Positions 9,624 to 18,951 of a stretch of DNA of 64,000 nt are shown one piece after another (position 1 is the stretch's first letter; each line of letters begins with the position of its first letter). The DNA is from Rhodospirillales bacterium (GTDB lineage Bacteria > Pseudomonadota > Alphaproteobacteria > Rhodospirillales > GLO-3): NCBI GenBank assembly GCA_003354135.1, contig PIVK01000013.1:1-64000 (forward strand), read 5' to 3'. The translations under genes and the position numbers were made by a program. Below the pieces are notes generated by a model. The model saw only the letters and a list, made by a program, of their open reading frames with translations, was not told the origin of the DNA and did no database searches.

Positions 9624-9737
9624 ATTCTCCGCCCGACCGGGCTTTAAGCGTCCGGGCGAGCGGCGTTGCCCCGCTGTGGGCTTTCTGCCATTATCTGGCC
9701 ATTGGTTCCTGGGAATCACTGAAACGAGACAAAAATA

Positions 9738-9977
9738 ATGGGTACATTAAGCATTTGGCACTGGGTCATTGTCCTGGTCGTGGTCCTCGTACTCTTCGGC
9801 GGTGGGGGTAAGATCTCGCGCCTGATGGGCGATTTCGGCAAGGGACTCAAGTCCTTCAAGAAGGGCCTCAAGGAAAGTGACGAGGAGATTGCCGCGGGCG
9901 AGGAGGCCAAGGCCCTCAAGTCGGAGTCCGTCGAGGGCGAGGGCTCCGGCGATAAGGACGAAGCGGCCAAGGGTTAA
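9738..9977 (+). CDS. tatA: Sec-independent protein translocase subunit TatA
   Basis: 79 residues: an N-terminal membrane helix ([20 protein letters not shown]), an amphipathic helix ([17 protein letters not shown]) and an acidic/charged tail, the standard TatA plan. It forms the size-adjustable pore of the Tat pathway, which exports folded proteins carrying twin-arginine signals. It heads tatA-tatB-tatC and lies 114 bp after scpB, leaving room for a separate promoter. Confidence 0.95.
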   Translation: MGTLSIWHWVIVLVVVLVLFGGGGKISRLMGDFGKGLKSFKKGLKESDEEIAAGEEAKALKSESVEGEGSGDKDEAAKG

Positions 9978-10027
9978 CGCCGACCGCTCCGGCCCTCCTT
10001 TTCCGCGCACCACGGCTTCGGGGCCCC

Positions 10028-10564
10028 ATGTTCGATATTGGCTGGCAGGAAATCTTCATCGTCGGGGTCCTGGCGCTCATCGTCGTCGGGCCCAAGGATC
10101 TGCCGCGCGCGCTGCGCACCGGCAGCCAATGGCTGCGCAAGGCCCGCAGCTTGGCGCGCGAGTTCCAGGGCGGGCTCAACGAGGTGATCCGCGAGGCGGA
10201 TCTCGATGACCTCAAAAAACAGGTCAGCGACGCCCAGGACTTCGACATCAATAAGGCCATCGAGAAACACGTCGACGACGGAACGCTCGACGAGGAACTG
10301 AATATCTCCGACTCCGCTGCCGGGCTGGAGTTGGAAGGGGACTACCGGAAGCGCAAGCAGGGCGCCGAGGAACGGGCGCGCCGCCAGATCGAGGGCGAGG
10401 AACAGCGCATTTCCACTGCCGAGGAAGACAGCAGGCCCGAAGACCGCGAACTCGACGATTGCGACGAGGACGAGAAGCCGGCAGAGGACGAAGCGGAAGA
10501 GACGGCAGAGGCCTCTGCCGAGGACTCCTCCGGTGACGAGCCCGCAAAGAAGACGGGCGCCTGA
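10028..10564 (+). CDS. tatB: Sec-independent protein translocase subunit TatB
   Basis: 178 residues. It starts with MFDIGWQEIFIVGVLALIVVGPKDLP: the membrane helix with the conserved acidic residue near residue 8 and the GPKDLPRALR hinge that marks TatB rather than TatA. An amphipathic helix follows, then a long Glu/Asp-rich disordered tail. TatB docks substrates onto TatC. The stop overlaps the tatC start. Confidence 0.94.
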   Translation: MFDIGWQEIFIVGVLALIVVGPKDLPRALRTGSQWLRKARSLAREFQGGLNEVIREADLDDLKKQVSDAQDFDINKAIEKHVDDGTLDEELNISDSAAGLELEGDYRKRKQGAEERARRQIEGEEQRISTAEEDSRPEDRELDDCDEDEKPAEDEAEETAEASAEDSSGDEPAKKTGA

Positions 10565-11436
10565 TGATGGCAGAACCGGGCGAGAAAGAGATCGACGTTG
10601 TCGAAGAGGAAAAGATGCCGCTCCTCGAGCATCTGATCGAGTTGCGCAGCCGCCTGCTGCGCTCGGCCGTGGCCTTCGTGGTGCTGTTCTTCGCCTGCTA
10701 TTACTTCACCGAGCACATCTACCGTTTCCTGGTCGATCCCCTGGTCACCATCTACCAGAATCAGGGCCGGAGCCCGAAGCTGATCTACACGGCGCTCCAC
10801 GAAGCCTTCTTCACCTACATCAAGGTGGCCTTCTTTGCCGCGCTCTTCCTGAGCTTTCCGTTCATCGCGACCCAGATCTACAAGTTCATCGCGCCGGGGC
10901 TTTATAGGAACGAGCGCAAGGCCTTTCTACCGTTCCTCGTGCTGACTCCGGTCCTATTCTTCATGGGTGGGGCGATGGTCTACTATGTCGTCACGCCGCT
11001 GGCTTTCCAGTTCTTCTTGAGCTTCGAGACCTTCGGCGCGCCGGGGGATCTCTCCATCGAGTCGCTGCCCAAGGTGGATCAGTACCTGTCGCTGATCATG
11101 ACCCTCATCTTCGCCTTCGGCATCTGCTTTGAGCTGCCGGTGGTGATGACGCTCCTGGCGCGCATCGGCATCGTCGGCTCCAGGGGCATGCGCGAGAAAC
11201 GCCGGTACGCCATCGTCGCCGCCTTCGTGGCCGCCGCCGTCCTCACCCCGCCCGATGTCATCAGCCAGATCGGCCTCGCGGTGCCCACCATCCTGCTCTA
11301 CGAGATCTCCATCCTGGTGGTGAAGATGATCGAAAAGGAAAAGGGCATCGATCCCGACGCCGGGGACGAGTTCGATGACGACGACGACGACGACGAGGAA
11401 GAAGAAGAAAAGGGCGCCGGGAAGGCCGAGGTCTGA
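10564..11436 (+). CDS. tatC: Sec-independent protein translocase subunit TatC
   Basis: 290 residues with six membrane helices; it is the twin-arginine signal receptor. The N-terminal cytoplasmic motif MPLLEHLIELRSRL carries the conserved Glu used in signal recognition. The tail is unusual in ending with a run of Asp and Glu (about residues 262-282). Two adjacent ATG codons (10564, 10567) are possible starts; the first overlaps the tatB stop. Confidence 0.95.
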   Translation: MMAEPGEKEIDVVEEEKMPLLEHLIELRSRLLRSAVAFVVLFFACYYFTEHIYRFLVDPLVTIYQNQGRSPKLIYTALHEAFFTYIKVAFFAALFLSFPFIATQIYKFIAPGLYRNERKAFLPFLVLTPVLFFMGGAMVYYVVTPLAFQFFLSFETFGAPGDLSIESLPKVDQYLSLIMTLIFAFGICFELPVVMTLLARIGIVGSRGMREKRRYAIVAAFVAAAVLTPPDVISQIGLAVPTILLYEISILVVKMIEKEKGIDPDAGDEFDDDDDDDEEEEEKGAGKAEV

Positions 11437-11459
11437 GGGAAGAAAAGGTATTTTCTTCA

Positions 11460-11490
11460 CGAAAATGCGAATTGCCCTTGCCGCCAAATT
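11460..11490 (+). repeat. Left copy of imperfect direct repeat flanking the MFS gene
   Basis: The segment beginning cgaaaatgcgaattgccc matches 12836-12866 at 28 of 31 positions in the same orientation. The two copies lie 24 bp after tatC and 55 bp after the MFS gene. They could be the two sides of an insertion event or two copies of a regulatory site; the sequence alone does not decide. Confidence 0.6.
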
Positions 11491-11583
11491 GTCCAACAAT
11501 CCAGGACCACCTCACGATAATTTCCGCGTCATTCAGCCCAAGGACTTTCGGGTTTTGACGTGAGGGGAGTATCCAAGACTGTG

Positions 11584-12780
11584 ATGAAAATAAAGGACAG
11601 AAGTATAGCGCTCCTTGCCATCTGTCAGGCCCTGATGATGAGCAGCACCTCACTGGTTCTTGTTTCGTCGCCACTTGTTGGAATGGCGTTGGCTGATGAT
11701 AAGGCGTTGGCGGCACTTCCAATTTCAGTGCAGATGTTTATGGGAACGTTGATGAGTGTTCCTGCGGCTTTTATCCTAGAGCGACTGGGGAGAAAGTATG
11801 GTTTCATGATGGCTACATTGTTGGGAATGAGTGGTGGGGCGGTCTCTTCTTTTGCCATTGTTCAGGGCAACTTTTGGCTCTTCGTTGTTGGTGTCGGCCT
11901 GCTTGGAATGTTTAATGGGTTTGGTAACTACTACCGTTTTGCTGCTGCCGACCTGGTTGATGTAGAGCACAAAAGTCGCGCCATCTCCTATGTGATGATT
12001 GGTGGAGTTGTGGCCGCCATTGTTGGTCCCAACCTAGCTAACTGGACACACATGGTCGTTGATTCGGCGCCCTTCAGTGTCAGTTACGGTGCCATTTTGG
12101 TGATCTATATGCTTTCCTTTATTACCCTCGCATTTGTGAATCTCCCTAAGGTAGACAGCAACATCGAAAGTGACTCATGCAGAGCGCCGCGAGCTATTTC
12201 CAAAATTATGATGCAGCCAAAATTCGTAGTTGCGTTATTAAGTGCAGCCCTTGGATTTGCCGTAATGGCTCTGGTGATGACCGCCTCTCCACTGGCCATG
12301 CAGCACCATCGTTATGATTTTTCCGATATATCGTTTGTAATTCAATGGCATATGCTTGGGATGTTTGCGCCGTCATTTGTTACGGGGCACATGATTCGAT
12401 ATTTTGGACTTAACAGGATTATATTCAGCGGGGTTGTGCTTGGTGTTGCCTGTGTTGCGATCAACCTTATGGGCACCAGTGTGAGCCATTTCTGGTGGGC
12501 ATTGCTACTGTTAGGAATTAGTTGGAATTTTCTGTTTATCGGCGGCACCACCATGCTTACCGAGACCTACCAACAATCTGAACGTTCTAAGACTCAGGCT
12601 GTAAATGATGTGACGGTATTTACAATGGCTGCAATGGCTTCACTCTCTGCGGGAATGCTGCAATATCATTTTGGCTGGGAAGTGGTCAATATTGGCGCCC
12701 TGCCGATGTTGGCGGTGATATTAATTGCTTTGGGATGGCTGGTTCTGCAAGAGCGCTCCGCTGTCGAAGGCAAAATATGA
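11584..12780 (+). CDS. MFS transporter, AT-rich, probably acquired
   Basis: 398 residues with about 12 hydrophobic segments. The loop 2-3 motif of the major facilitator superfamily is recognisable (ERLGRKYGF). A central hydrophilic loop (around residues 185-210, VDSNIESDSCRAPRAISK region) separates the two six-helix halves. Substrate cannot be predicted. Codon use is clearly AT-richer than in neighbours, with many ATT, TTT, GTT and GAT codons. It splits the tatC-serS region, where relatives usually have no transporter. ATG 11584 was preferred; a GTG at 11560 would add eight residues. Confidence 0.8.
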   Translation: MKIKDRSIALLAICQALMMSSTSLVLVSSPLVGMALADDKALAALPISVQMFMGTLMSVPAAFILERLGRKYGFMMATLLGMSGGAVSSFAIVQGNFWLFVVGVGLLGMFNGFGNYYRFAAADLVDVEHKSRAISYVMIGGVVAAIVGPNLANWTHMVVDSAPFSVSYGAILVIYMLSFITLAFVNLPKVDSNIESDSCRAPRAISKIMMQPKFVVALLSAALGFAVMALVMTASPLAMQHHRYDFSDISFVIQWHMLGMFAPSFVTGHMIRYFGLNRIIFSGVVLGVACVAINLMGTSVSHFWWALLLLGISWNFLFIGGTTMLTETYQQSERSKTQAVNDVTVFTMAAMASLSAGMLQYHFGWEVVNIGALPMLAVILIALGWLVLQERSAVEGKI

Positions 12781-12835
12781 GTTCCCCGGAACTGAGGGAG
12801 TATATAATCCTCCGGGATATATTACCTTAACTTTG

Positions 12836-12866
12836 CGAAAATTCGAATTGCCCCTGCAGCCAAATT
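12836..12866 (+). repeat. Right copy of imperfect direct repeat flanking the MFS gene
   Basis: Begins cgaaaattcgaattgccc; partner of 11460-11490. AT-rich DNA continues past it to about 12920, then base composition returns to that of the host. Confidence 0.6.
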
Positions 12867-12973
12867 TTTACAACATTTCCACAAGTGAGTGAAAATTTTA
12901 TCTAAATATGGTATATTAAATGGCGAATCGGGGTTTGAAGGGGGTTGTTTGGCTTCAGAAGAGGAAGACGACC

Positions 12974-13300
12974 ATGATTCCCAAGATCGTGACCGAACTC
13001 GTCACTAGAATGACGCGAAGTTGCCGTGAGTGCTCCCAGGCCCTCGATTGTTCCATCGTCGAAGCGGTGAGACGTCTGGAAACCGCCGTCAGAATGGGCG
13101 ACCGTCTGGGCGTGCTGGTTAGCGGTGTCGAACTGCACGATGCCGTTTCCGCGCATGGGGCGCCCTGCGGGCTCGTCGAGGCCGAAGGCAAACTCCTGGG
13201 CGAACTGCGCGCCATGATCTCCCAGTCCCTGGCCAACCCGGAACTGGGCACCGGCCTCGAAGAGGCCGCGATGATGCCGCGCGGCGACCGCGCGGCGTGA
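12974..13300 (+). CDS. Small hypothetical protein
   Basis: 108 residues from the ATG at 12974, which has AGAGGAAG 6 nt upstream; an in-frame ATG at 12920 would add 18 residues but has no visible ribosome site. The protein is soluble and helical, with two nearby cysteines (CRECSQALDC) and an otherwise Ala/Leu/Glu-rich sequence. Codon use is that of the host chromosome, unlike the MFS gene before it. I do not recognise the family. It lies 178 bp before serS. Confidence 0.6.
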   Translation: MIPKIVTELVTRMTRSCRECSQALDCSIVEAVRRLETAVRMGDRLGVLVSGVELHDAVSAHGAPCGLVEAEGKLLGELRAMISQSLANPELGTGLEEAAMMPRGDRAA

Positions 13301-13478
13301 TCCATCGCCGTCATACGAAACCCCGTAATCTTGGCAAACGCCCTGATCGGGGACAGTCGGACGTGGTCCGAAGTTTGTCCTTGCGGATAACGATACTCCA
13401 GCTCCCACCCTGGACGCCCAGCCGCCTTGGCCCTATAAGGAACCCGGTTTCCAAACTTGAGGCCCGGGGCGGTTTTTC

Positions 13479-14750
13479 ATGCATGACATCAAGTGGATTC
13501 GCGAGAATCCGAAAGATTTCGACGCTGGTCTCGCCAAGCGGGGGGACGATCCCCTGTCGGAAGATCTGATCGCGCTGGATGCGCGCCGCCGCGGTGCGCT
13601 CACCCGGGTCCAAGAGGTGCAGAACCGGCGCAACCAGGCGGCCAAGGAAATCGGCAAGGTCAAGGCCCAGGGCGGCGACGCCCAGGCCCTGATCGACGAA
13701 GTCGCCAAGTCCAAGGCCGAGGAGGCGGCGCTGGAAGAGGAGGCCAAGACGGCGTCCGACGAACTGGACGCCATTCTGGCAGGCATCCCCAACATTCCCT
13801 TGGACGACGTGCCGGTGGGTGCGGACGAGGCGGCCAACCAGGAAATCCGCCGCTGGGGCGATCCCGTTAAATTCGATTTCGAGCCCAAAGAGCATGACGA
13901 GATCGGCACCAATCTGGGTCTGATGGACTTTGAAGGCGCGGCCAAGCTGTCCGGCGCCCGCTTCGTGGTGCTGAAGGGCGAGCTGGCGCGGCTGGAACGC
14001 TCGCTCGCCAACTTCATGCTCGACATGCACACCGGCACCTTCGGCTACCAAGAGGTCAATCCGCCGGCCATGGTGCGCGACGACGCCTGCTTCGGCACCG
14101 GCCAGCTGCCCAAGTTTTCCGAGGAGTTGTTTCGGACCGAGAACGGCTACTGGCTGATTCCGACGGCCGAGGTGCCGCTGACCAACCTGGTGGCCGGCGA
14201 GATCCTGGAGGTCGAAACCCTGCCCCGGCGCATGACCGCCATGACTTGGTGCTTCCGCTCCGAGGCCGGGGCGGCGGGCAAGGATACCCGGGGCATGATC
14301 CGCATGCACCAGTTCTCCAAGGTGGAGATGGTTTCGGTCACAACGCCCGAGACCTCGGCCATGGAGCTGGAACGCATGACGTCCTGCGCCGAGGCCGTGC
14401 TGCGTGCGCTGCTGCTGCCCTACCGCACGGTGGTGCTCAGCACCGGCGACATGGGCTTCTCGGCCTGCAAGACCTACGACATCGAGGTCTGGCTGCCGGG
14501 TCAGGGCCGCTACCGCGAGATCTCGTCCTGTTCCAATTGCGGCGACTTCCAGGCCCGGCGCATGAAGGCGCGCGTGCGCAAGGCGGGCGAGAAGAAGACC
14601 GAGTTCGTGCACACGCTGAACGGCTCGGGGTTGGCCATCGGCAGGACCCTGGTCGCTATTCTCGAGAACTACCAGCAGGCCGACGGCACTGTCGTGGTGC
14701 CCGAGGCCCTCCGGCCCTATATGGGCGTCGAGGTGATCGGGAAAGTCTGA
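13479..14750 (+). CDS. serS: Seryl-tRNA synthetase
   Basis: 423 residues, class II synthetase. The N-terminal tRNA-binding coiled coil spans about residues 25-100. Catalytic motif 2 is [20 protein letters not shown] and motif 3 lies in [20 protein letters not shown]. It charges tRNA-Ser and tRNA-Sec. The stop overlaps the surE start by one base (TGATG), which indicates coupling with surE and pcm. Confidence 0.96.
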   Translation: MHDIKWIRENPKDFDAGLAKRGDDPLSEDLIALDARRRGALTRVQEVQNRRNQAAKEIGKVKAQGGDAQALIDEVAKSKAEEAALEEEAKTASDELDAILAGIPNIPLDDVPVGADEAANQEIRRWGDPVKFDFEPKEHDEIGTNLGLMDFEGAAKLSGARFVVLKGELARLERSLANFMLDMHTGTFGYQEVNPPAMVRDDACFGTGQLPKFSEELFRTENGYWLIPTAEVPLTNLVAGEILEVETLPRRMTAMTWCFRSEAGAAGKDTRGMIRMHQFSKVEMVSVTTPETSAMELERMTSCAEAVLRALLLPYRTVVLSTGDMGFSACKTYDIEVWLPGQGRYREISSCSNCGDFQARRMKARVRKAGEKKTEFVHTLNGSGLAIGRTLVAILENYQQADGTVVVPEALRPYMGVEVIGKV

Positions 14751-15535
14751 TGCTGGACCGGGTGGCGGACTTGGCCCGGGCACGGGTGCTGATCTCCAAC
14801 GATGACGGGATCTCCGCGCCGGGCATCCGCGAACTTCAAGAGGTTCTGACACCGCTTGTGGGCGAAATCTGGGTCGCGGCGCCCGAGCATGAGCAGTCGG
14901 GTGCCGGTCACTCCTTGACGCTGCGTCGTCCGCTCCGGGTGCGCCATGTGGGGGATCTGTGCTACGCCATCGACGGCACGCCCACCGATGCGGTGCTGCT
15001 GGGCGTCAACCAGGTGATGAAGGAACATGGGGTTCGCCCAGACCTTGTGCTGTCGGGCGTGAACAGGGGTGGAAACCTGGGCGAGGACGTGACCTATTCC
15101 GGCACCATCGCGGCTGCCATGGAAGCGACGCTTTTGGGGATTCCCGCCATCGCCCTCTCTCTGGTCACCGATTCCGAGGCCAATGCCCGCTGGGAGACGG
15201 TGCGGCGCTGGCTACCTCGGGTCGTCAAGGGGCTGGCCTCCGTCTCCTGGCCGGAGGGTGTGCTGATGAGCGTCAATTTCCCCGACGTGGCGGCGGACGA
15301 GGTGACGGGGATCGAGGTTTCCCGCCAGGGACGGCGCAAGCCGGGCGGTGAGATCTCTCGCGGCACGGATCCCCGCGGCGAGCCCTACTTCTGGATCGGC
15401 GCCCAGCGCGAGCAGGACCGCTACCGCGCCCACACGGACCTGGAGGCGGTGATGCGCGGAGCGGTGTCGGTGACGCCGCTGTCCATGGACCTGACCCACG
15501 GCCCGACCTACGAGGCATTGCAGAGGGCGTTCTGA
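14750..15535 (+). CDS. surE: 5'/3'-nucleotidase SurE
   Basis: 261 residues. It is a metal-dependent nucleotidase acting on nucleoside monophosphates. The metal-binding ISNDDG motif is near residue 15, followed by the conserved [13 protein letters not shown] segment and [18 protein letters not shown]. The true start is the ATG at 14750 that overlaps the serS stop; a much longer open frame runs upstream inside serS but has no family support. It overlaps pcm by one base, the classic surE-pcm pair linked to stationary-phase survival. Confidence 0.95.
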   Translation: MLDRVADLARARVLISNDDGISAPGIRELQEVLTPLVGEIWVAAPEHEQSGAGHSLTLRRPLRVRHVGDLCYAIDGTPTDAVLLGVNQVMKEHGVRPDLVLSGVNRGGNLGEDVTYSGTIAAAMEATLLGIPAIALSLVTDSEANARWETVRRWLPRVVKGLASVSWPEGVLMSVNFPDVAADEVTGIEVSRQGRRKPGGEISRGTDPRGEPYFWIGAQREQDRYRAHTDLEAVMRGAVSVTPLSMDLTHGPTYEALQRAF

Positions 15536-16191
15536 TGACCCACGAGGCCGACAAGGCGCGCATGATCATGGCGCTCCGCCAGGGCGGGGTGACCAATATG
15601 CATGTCCTGGCGGCCATGGAGGGGATTTCCCGCGAACAATTCGTCGCCGCCCCCTTCCGCGACAGGGCCTACGACGACGTGACTTTGCCCATCGGCTATC
15701 ACCAGACGGTAAGCCAGCCGACCGTGGTCGGGCGCATGACCCAGGCGCTGGAGGTCGGCGACCGCATGAAGGTCTTCGAGACAGGGACCGGATCCGGATA
15801 TCAGACCGCGGTGCTGGCCGGGCTGGCGCGCCGGGTCTATACGGTCGAGCGCCACCGGGGGCTCCTCAAGGAGGCCGAGGCGCGTTTCGCCAACCTGGGT
15901 CTGGTCAACGTGGTCACTATGGCCAGCGACGGATCCAAGGGTTGGCCGGAACAGGCGCCCTTCGACCGCATCATCGTCACCGCCGCGGCCCACGACGTGC
16001 CGCCGGTTCTGGTCGGGCAGCTAGCCGTCGGCGGCATTATGGTGGTGCCGGTGGGCTACCACGAAAGCGAGGGCCACACCGACCACGATCAGCGTCTGAT
16101 CAAGGTTGTCCGCACCGAGGACGGGTACGAGACCGAGGACATGGGCCCGGTGCGCTTCGTGCCGCTGGTGGCCGGGCTCGCGGTATCGTGA
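15535..16191 (+). CDS. pcm: Protein-L-isoaspartate O-methyltransferase
   Basis: 218 residues. It methylates isoaspartyl residues in damaged proteins with S-adenosylmethionine, starting their repair. The SAM-binding motif is [16 protein letters not shown] near residue 80, and YTVERHRGL marks the second Rossmann strand. The product-binding loop [12 protein letters not shown] carries the conserved SQP. It is the third gene of the coupled serS-surE-pcm set. Confidence 0.95.
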   Translation: MTHEADKARMIMALRQGGVTNMHVLAAMEGISREQFVAAPFRDRAYDDVTLPIGYHQTVSQPTVVGRMTQALEVGDRMKVFETGTGSGYQTAVLAGLARRVYTVERHRGLLKEAEARFANLGLVNVVTMASDGSKGWPEQAPFDRIIVTAAAHDVPPVLVGQLAVGGIMVVPVGYHESEGHTDHDQRLIKVVRTEDGYETEDMGPVRFVPLVAGLAVS

Positions 16192-16226
16192 CAGAGCGGG
16201 GCCGAATCGCCCATACTCTCCGGGCC

Positions 16227-17174
16227 ATGTGGGGACCCAGACACCTTTTCGTCTTCCTGATGCCGGCGCTGCTTGCCGCCTGCGGCTGGGCCGAGTGGCC
16301 GGCGCCGGAGCGCGCCTCCGCCAGTGTCGCGGCCGTGTCGCAACCCGAGGCGGGGGGGCAGCGGGCGCTGTCCAGCCCCGCCTTCGTCACTGCCGGGGCG
16401 GTGGTGGTGGGGAAGGGGGATACGGTCTATGCCCTGTCGCGCCGCCACGGGGTCTCGGTCCGGGCCATCATCGAGGCCAACCGCTTGGCCCCGCCCTATC
16501 ACCTGAATGTCGGCCAGCGCATCGCCCTGCCGCGCGAGCGCGGCCACACCGTCAGGCGCGGAGATACGCTCTACAGTGTGGCGCGGGCGTACGACGTCGA
16601 TGTTTACGGTTTGGCCCGGGCCAACCGGATCAAGGCGCCCTATACCCTCTATGTGGGACAAAGGCTCCGCATTCCGGGCAGTGTGCAGGGTGGTTCGGTG
16701 CGGACCGCTTCCGTCGCGGCGCCCAAAGCGGCGCCCCGGCTGTCGCGTTCCCGACCGAAGGCTCCTGCCGGCGTACCCACCCCGCCGGCCGCGTCGGGCA
16801 AGGGCTTTATGTGGCCGATCCGGGGGCGTCTGATCTCGGGCTACGGGGCCAAGTCCAAGGGGCTGCGCAACGACGGCATCAACATTGCCGCCCCGCGCGG
16901 CACCGCGGTCAAGGCGGCCGACAACGGGGTGGTGGCCTACGCCGGCAACGAACTCAGGGGCTTTGGCAATCTCCTGCTGGTCAAGCATGCGAACGGATGG
17001 GTGACGGCCTATGCTCACAACGACACCCTGATGGTCAAGCGCGGCCAGAAGGTCGCCAAGGGTCAGGTGATCGCCAAGGTGGGCAGCACCGGGAGGGTGC
17101 GCACCCCCCAGCTTCACTTCGAGCTGCGCAAAGGCAAACGGACCGTCGATCCGAAGCGGTATTTGCGGGTCTAG
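16227..17174 (+). CDS. LysM/M23-domain lipoprotein, NlpD-like (degenerate LytM factor)
   Basis: 315 residues. The lipoprotein signal ends in the lipobox LLAAC (Cys near residue 19). Two LysM repeats (about 65-110 and 111-155) precede a proline-rich linker and a C-terminal M23 (LytM) domain (about 195-310). The usual HxGxD zinc motif reads NDGIN, so two ligands are replaced by Asn, while AHND and LHFEL near the end remain. Such degenerate LytM proteins activate cell-wall amidases instead of cutting themselves. A GTG at 16188 overlapping the pcm stop is an alternative start. Confidence 0.85.
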   Translation: MWGPRHLFVFLMPALLAACGWAEWPAPERASASVAAVSQPEAGGQRALSSPAFVTAGAVVVGKGDTVYALSRRHGVSVRAIIEANRLAPPYHLNVGQRIALPRERGHTVRRGDTLYSVARAYDVDVYGLARANRIKAPYTLYVGQRLRIPGSVQGGSVRTASVAAPKAAPRLSRSRPKAPAGVPTPPAASGKGFMWPIRGRLISGYGAKSKGLRNDGINIAAPRGTAVKAADNGVVAYAGNELRGFGNLLLVKHANGWVTAYAHNDTLMVKRGQKVAKGQVIAKVGSTGRVRTPQLHFELRKGKRTVDPKRYLRV

Positions 17175-17608
17175 TGGTAGGCCCCTTCGGTGGGGAGGCC
17201 TTCGCGATTCCAGCGGCTCATACCGCCCTTGACGATAGCGATATTGGTGAAGCCGGCCTTCTTCAAGAGCCGTGCCGTGCGGGGCGCACGGTTCTCGGTG
17301 CGGCACATGACGAAGACCGGATGGCCCTTTAACTCCTCAAGTTCGGAACCGCCTTCCTCCAGACGCTTCCTCAGGTCAGGCGCCAGGATGTTCAGCGCGC
17401 CCGGCACGTGCCCGAGCTTGCCCGTGAACTCGCCCTCGGTGCGGACGTCGAGGACCATCGGATCATAGCCCTCGTCCATGGCCATCTTCAGCACCTGCGG
17501 GTCGACGAAAGGCACGCCGGCCGTCAGGCGCGGCAGGTAGCGGATGAGGAAGAAGAACCCCACCACGATAATGATGTTGATGATCAGGTTTTGAGTTTTC
17601 GGATCCAT
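17171..17608 (-). CDS. Membrane-anchored rhodanese-domain protein
   Basis: 145 residues: an N-terminal membrane helix (LIINIIIVVGFFFLIRYL) and a rhodanese domain (about 40-140). LDVRTEGEF marks the domain, and the catalytic loop is VMCRTENRAPRTA, with Cys present, so persulfide transfer is possible. It is convergent with the LysM/M23 gene and overlaps it by 4 bp at the 3' ends. No partner gene is adjacent on its strand. Confidence 0.85.
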   Translation of the reverse strand: MDPKTQNLIINIIIVVGFFFLIRYLPRLTAGVPFVDPQVLKMAMDEGYDPMVLDVRTEGEFTGKLGHVPGALNILAPDLRKRLEEGGSELEELKGHPVFVMCRTENRAPRTARLLKKAGFTNIAIVKGGMSRWNREGLPTEGAYH

Positions 17609-17951
17609 AGTCGTACCCGTTGTCTTGCCTTGAAACCGGCTTTCCTTGAAACCGGGCGAAGATTTACGGGTAGGGAAGGCCCGATGTCAATGGTGGCGCA
17701 CGCCCCGGAGGTCCGCCCGGCCTTGGCCCGGCGCAAGCCGCTGCGCGACAGGTCGGCCAACAGCAAGCCGCTGCACGACGGGTCGACATCCTCTCCCTCC
17801 CAAGAAAACTAGCCCTCAACCTCGCCAACCTCATCGTTCAATTTTCCCAGGTTCAAGTGCGATAGTCCCGTAAGCGGTCTACCCCGGACTTGACTTCCAG
17901 TTCACTTCTGCGGAATCTTCTCCTTAATCTCCCTCGGTGGCGGCTTGTTGG
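17609..17951. other. Intergenic region with short direct repeat
   Basis: No gene is supported. It lies between two divergently transcribed genes and should hold both promoters. A 23-bp repeat (17733-17755 and 17763-17785, starting gcaagccgctgc, 21 of 23 identical) is the only structure seen. Confidence 0.5.
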
Positions 17952-18785
17952 ATGAACCCTGAGTACATGGAATTCATGGCCACGCTCCTCAAGGAGCGAT
18001 CCGGCCTTATCCTCTCCAGGGACAAGATGTACCTGTTGGAAAGCCGTCTCACGCCTCTGGCACAAAAGCACGGGCTGGAGACACTGGATCTCCTGATCGG
18101 CCGGCTGCGCGAAACGCCGAATGCGCCTCTCGTGGACGAAGTGGTAGAGGCGATGACCACGAACGAGACCCTCTTCTTCCGTGACAACAAACCCTTCGAC
18201 CACTTTCGCGACACGACGCTGCCCGCACTGGCGGCCAGCCGGGCCGACGTGAAAAAGCTCCGGATTTGGTGTGCCGCCGCATCGACGGGCCAAGAACCAT
18301 ACACCCTGTCCATGATTCTCAAGGAACAGGCGGCAAAATTCCAAGGCTGGCAGATCGAGGTCGTCGCCACCGACATCAGTAGCGAAGCCTTGGAACGTGC
18401 GAAATCCGGAAAGTACACCCAGTTCGAGGTGCAGCGGGGGCTGCCCATCCAGATCTTGGTCAAATACTTCAAGAAACACGAGGACATGTGGGATCTTTCG
18501 CCCGAGATTATCTCCATGGTGACCTTCAAGAAGTTCAACCTCCTTGACTCCTTCAAGGCGTTGGGCGTGTTCGACGTGGTGTTCTGCCGCAACGTGCTGA
18601 TTTACTTCGACCGAGAAACCAAGGCAGATATCTTGGATAGGATGAGCGTCCACATGGCACCGGACGCATGCTTGTACCTGGGTGGCGCGGAAACCGTGTT
18701 CGGGATCACAGAAACCTACAAGCTCATCCCGGACCAACGCAGTGTCTACAGGGTCGATCCGGACCGCGTGAAGCCTGCGGGCTGA
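17952..18785 (+). CDS. cheR: CheR-type protein-glutamate methyltransferase
   Basis: 277 residues. The N-terminal helical CheR domain (about 1-70) is followed by the SAM-binding methyltransferase domain: WCAAASTGQEPYTLSM motif, then ATDISSEALERAKSG, then FDVVFCRNVLIYFD. It should methylate glutamates on chemoreceptors. No other che gene is adjacent, so it may serve a distant or alternative pathway. ATG 17952 is preferred over the GTG at 17937. Confidence 0.88.
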   Translation: MNPEYMEFMATLLKERSGLILSRDKMYLLESRLTPLAQKHGLETLDLLIGRLRETPNAPLVDEVVEAMTTNETLFFRDNKPFDHFRDTTLPALAASRADVKKLRIWCAAASTGQEPYTLSMILKEQAAKFQGWQIEVVATDISSEALERAKSGKYTQFEVQRGLPIQILVKYFKKHEDMWDLSPEIISMVTFKKFNLLDSFKALGVFDVVFCRNVLIYFDRETKADILDRMSVHMAPDACLYLGGAETVFGITETYKLIPDQRSVYRVDPDRVKPAG

Positions 18786-18951
18786 GCTCGCCTTAATGCC
18801 GGCGTTAAATTTTCAAACGAAGAACACCACCGGTATGGTTCGGTGTTGCGCTTGGTTTGTGAATCCAGCGAGCCTGTGCTAGGTTCCGGTATTCCATCGA
18901 AGGGTCGCTTGGCCCTGCTCCGATCATGAAACTTCACGAGAGCTTGACCCC

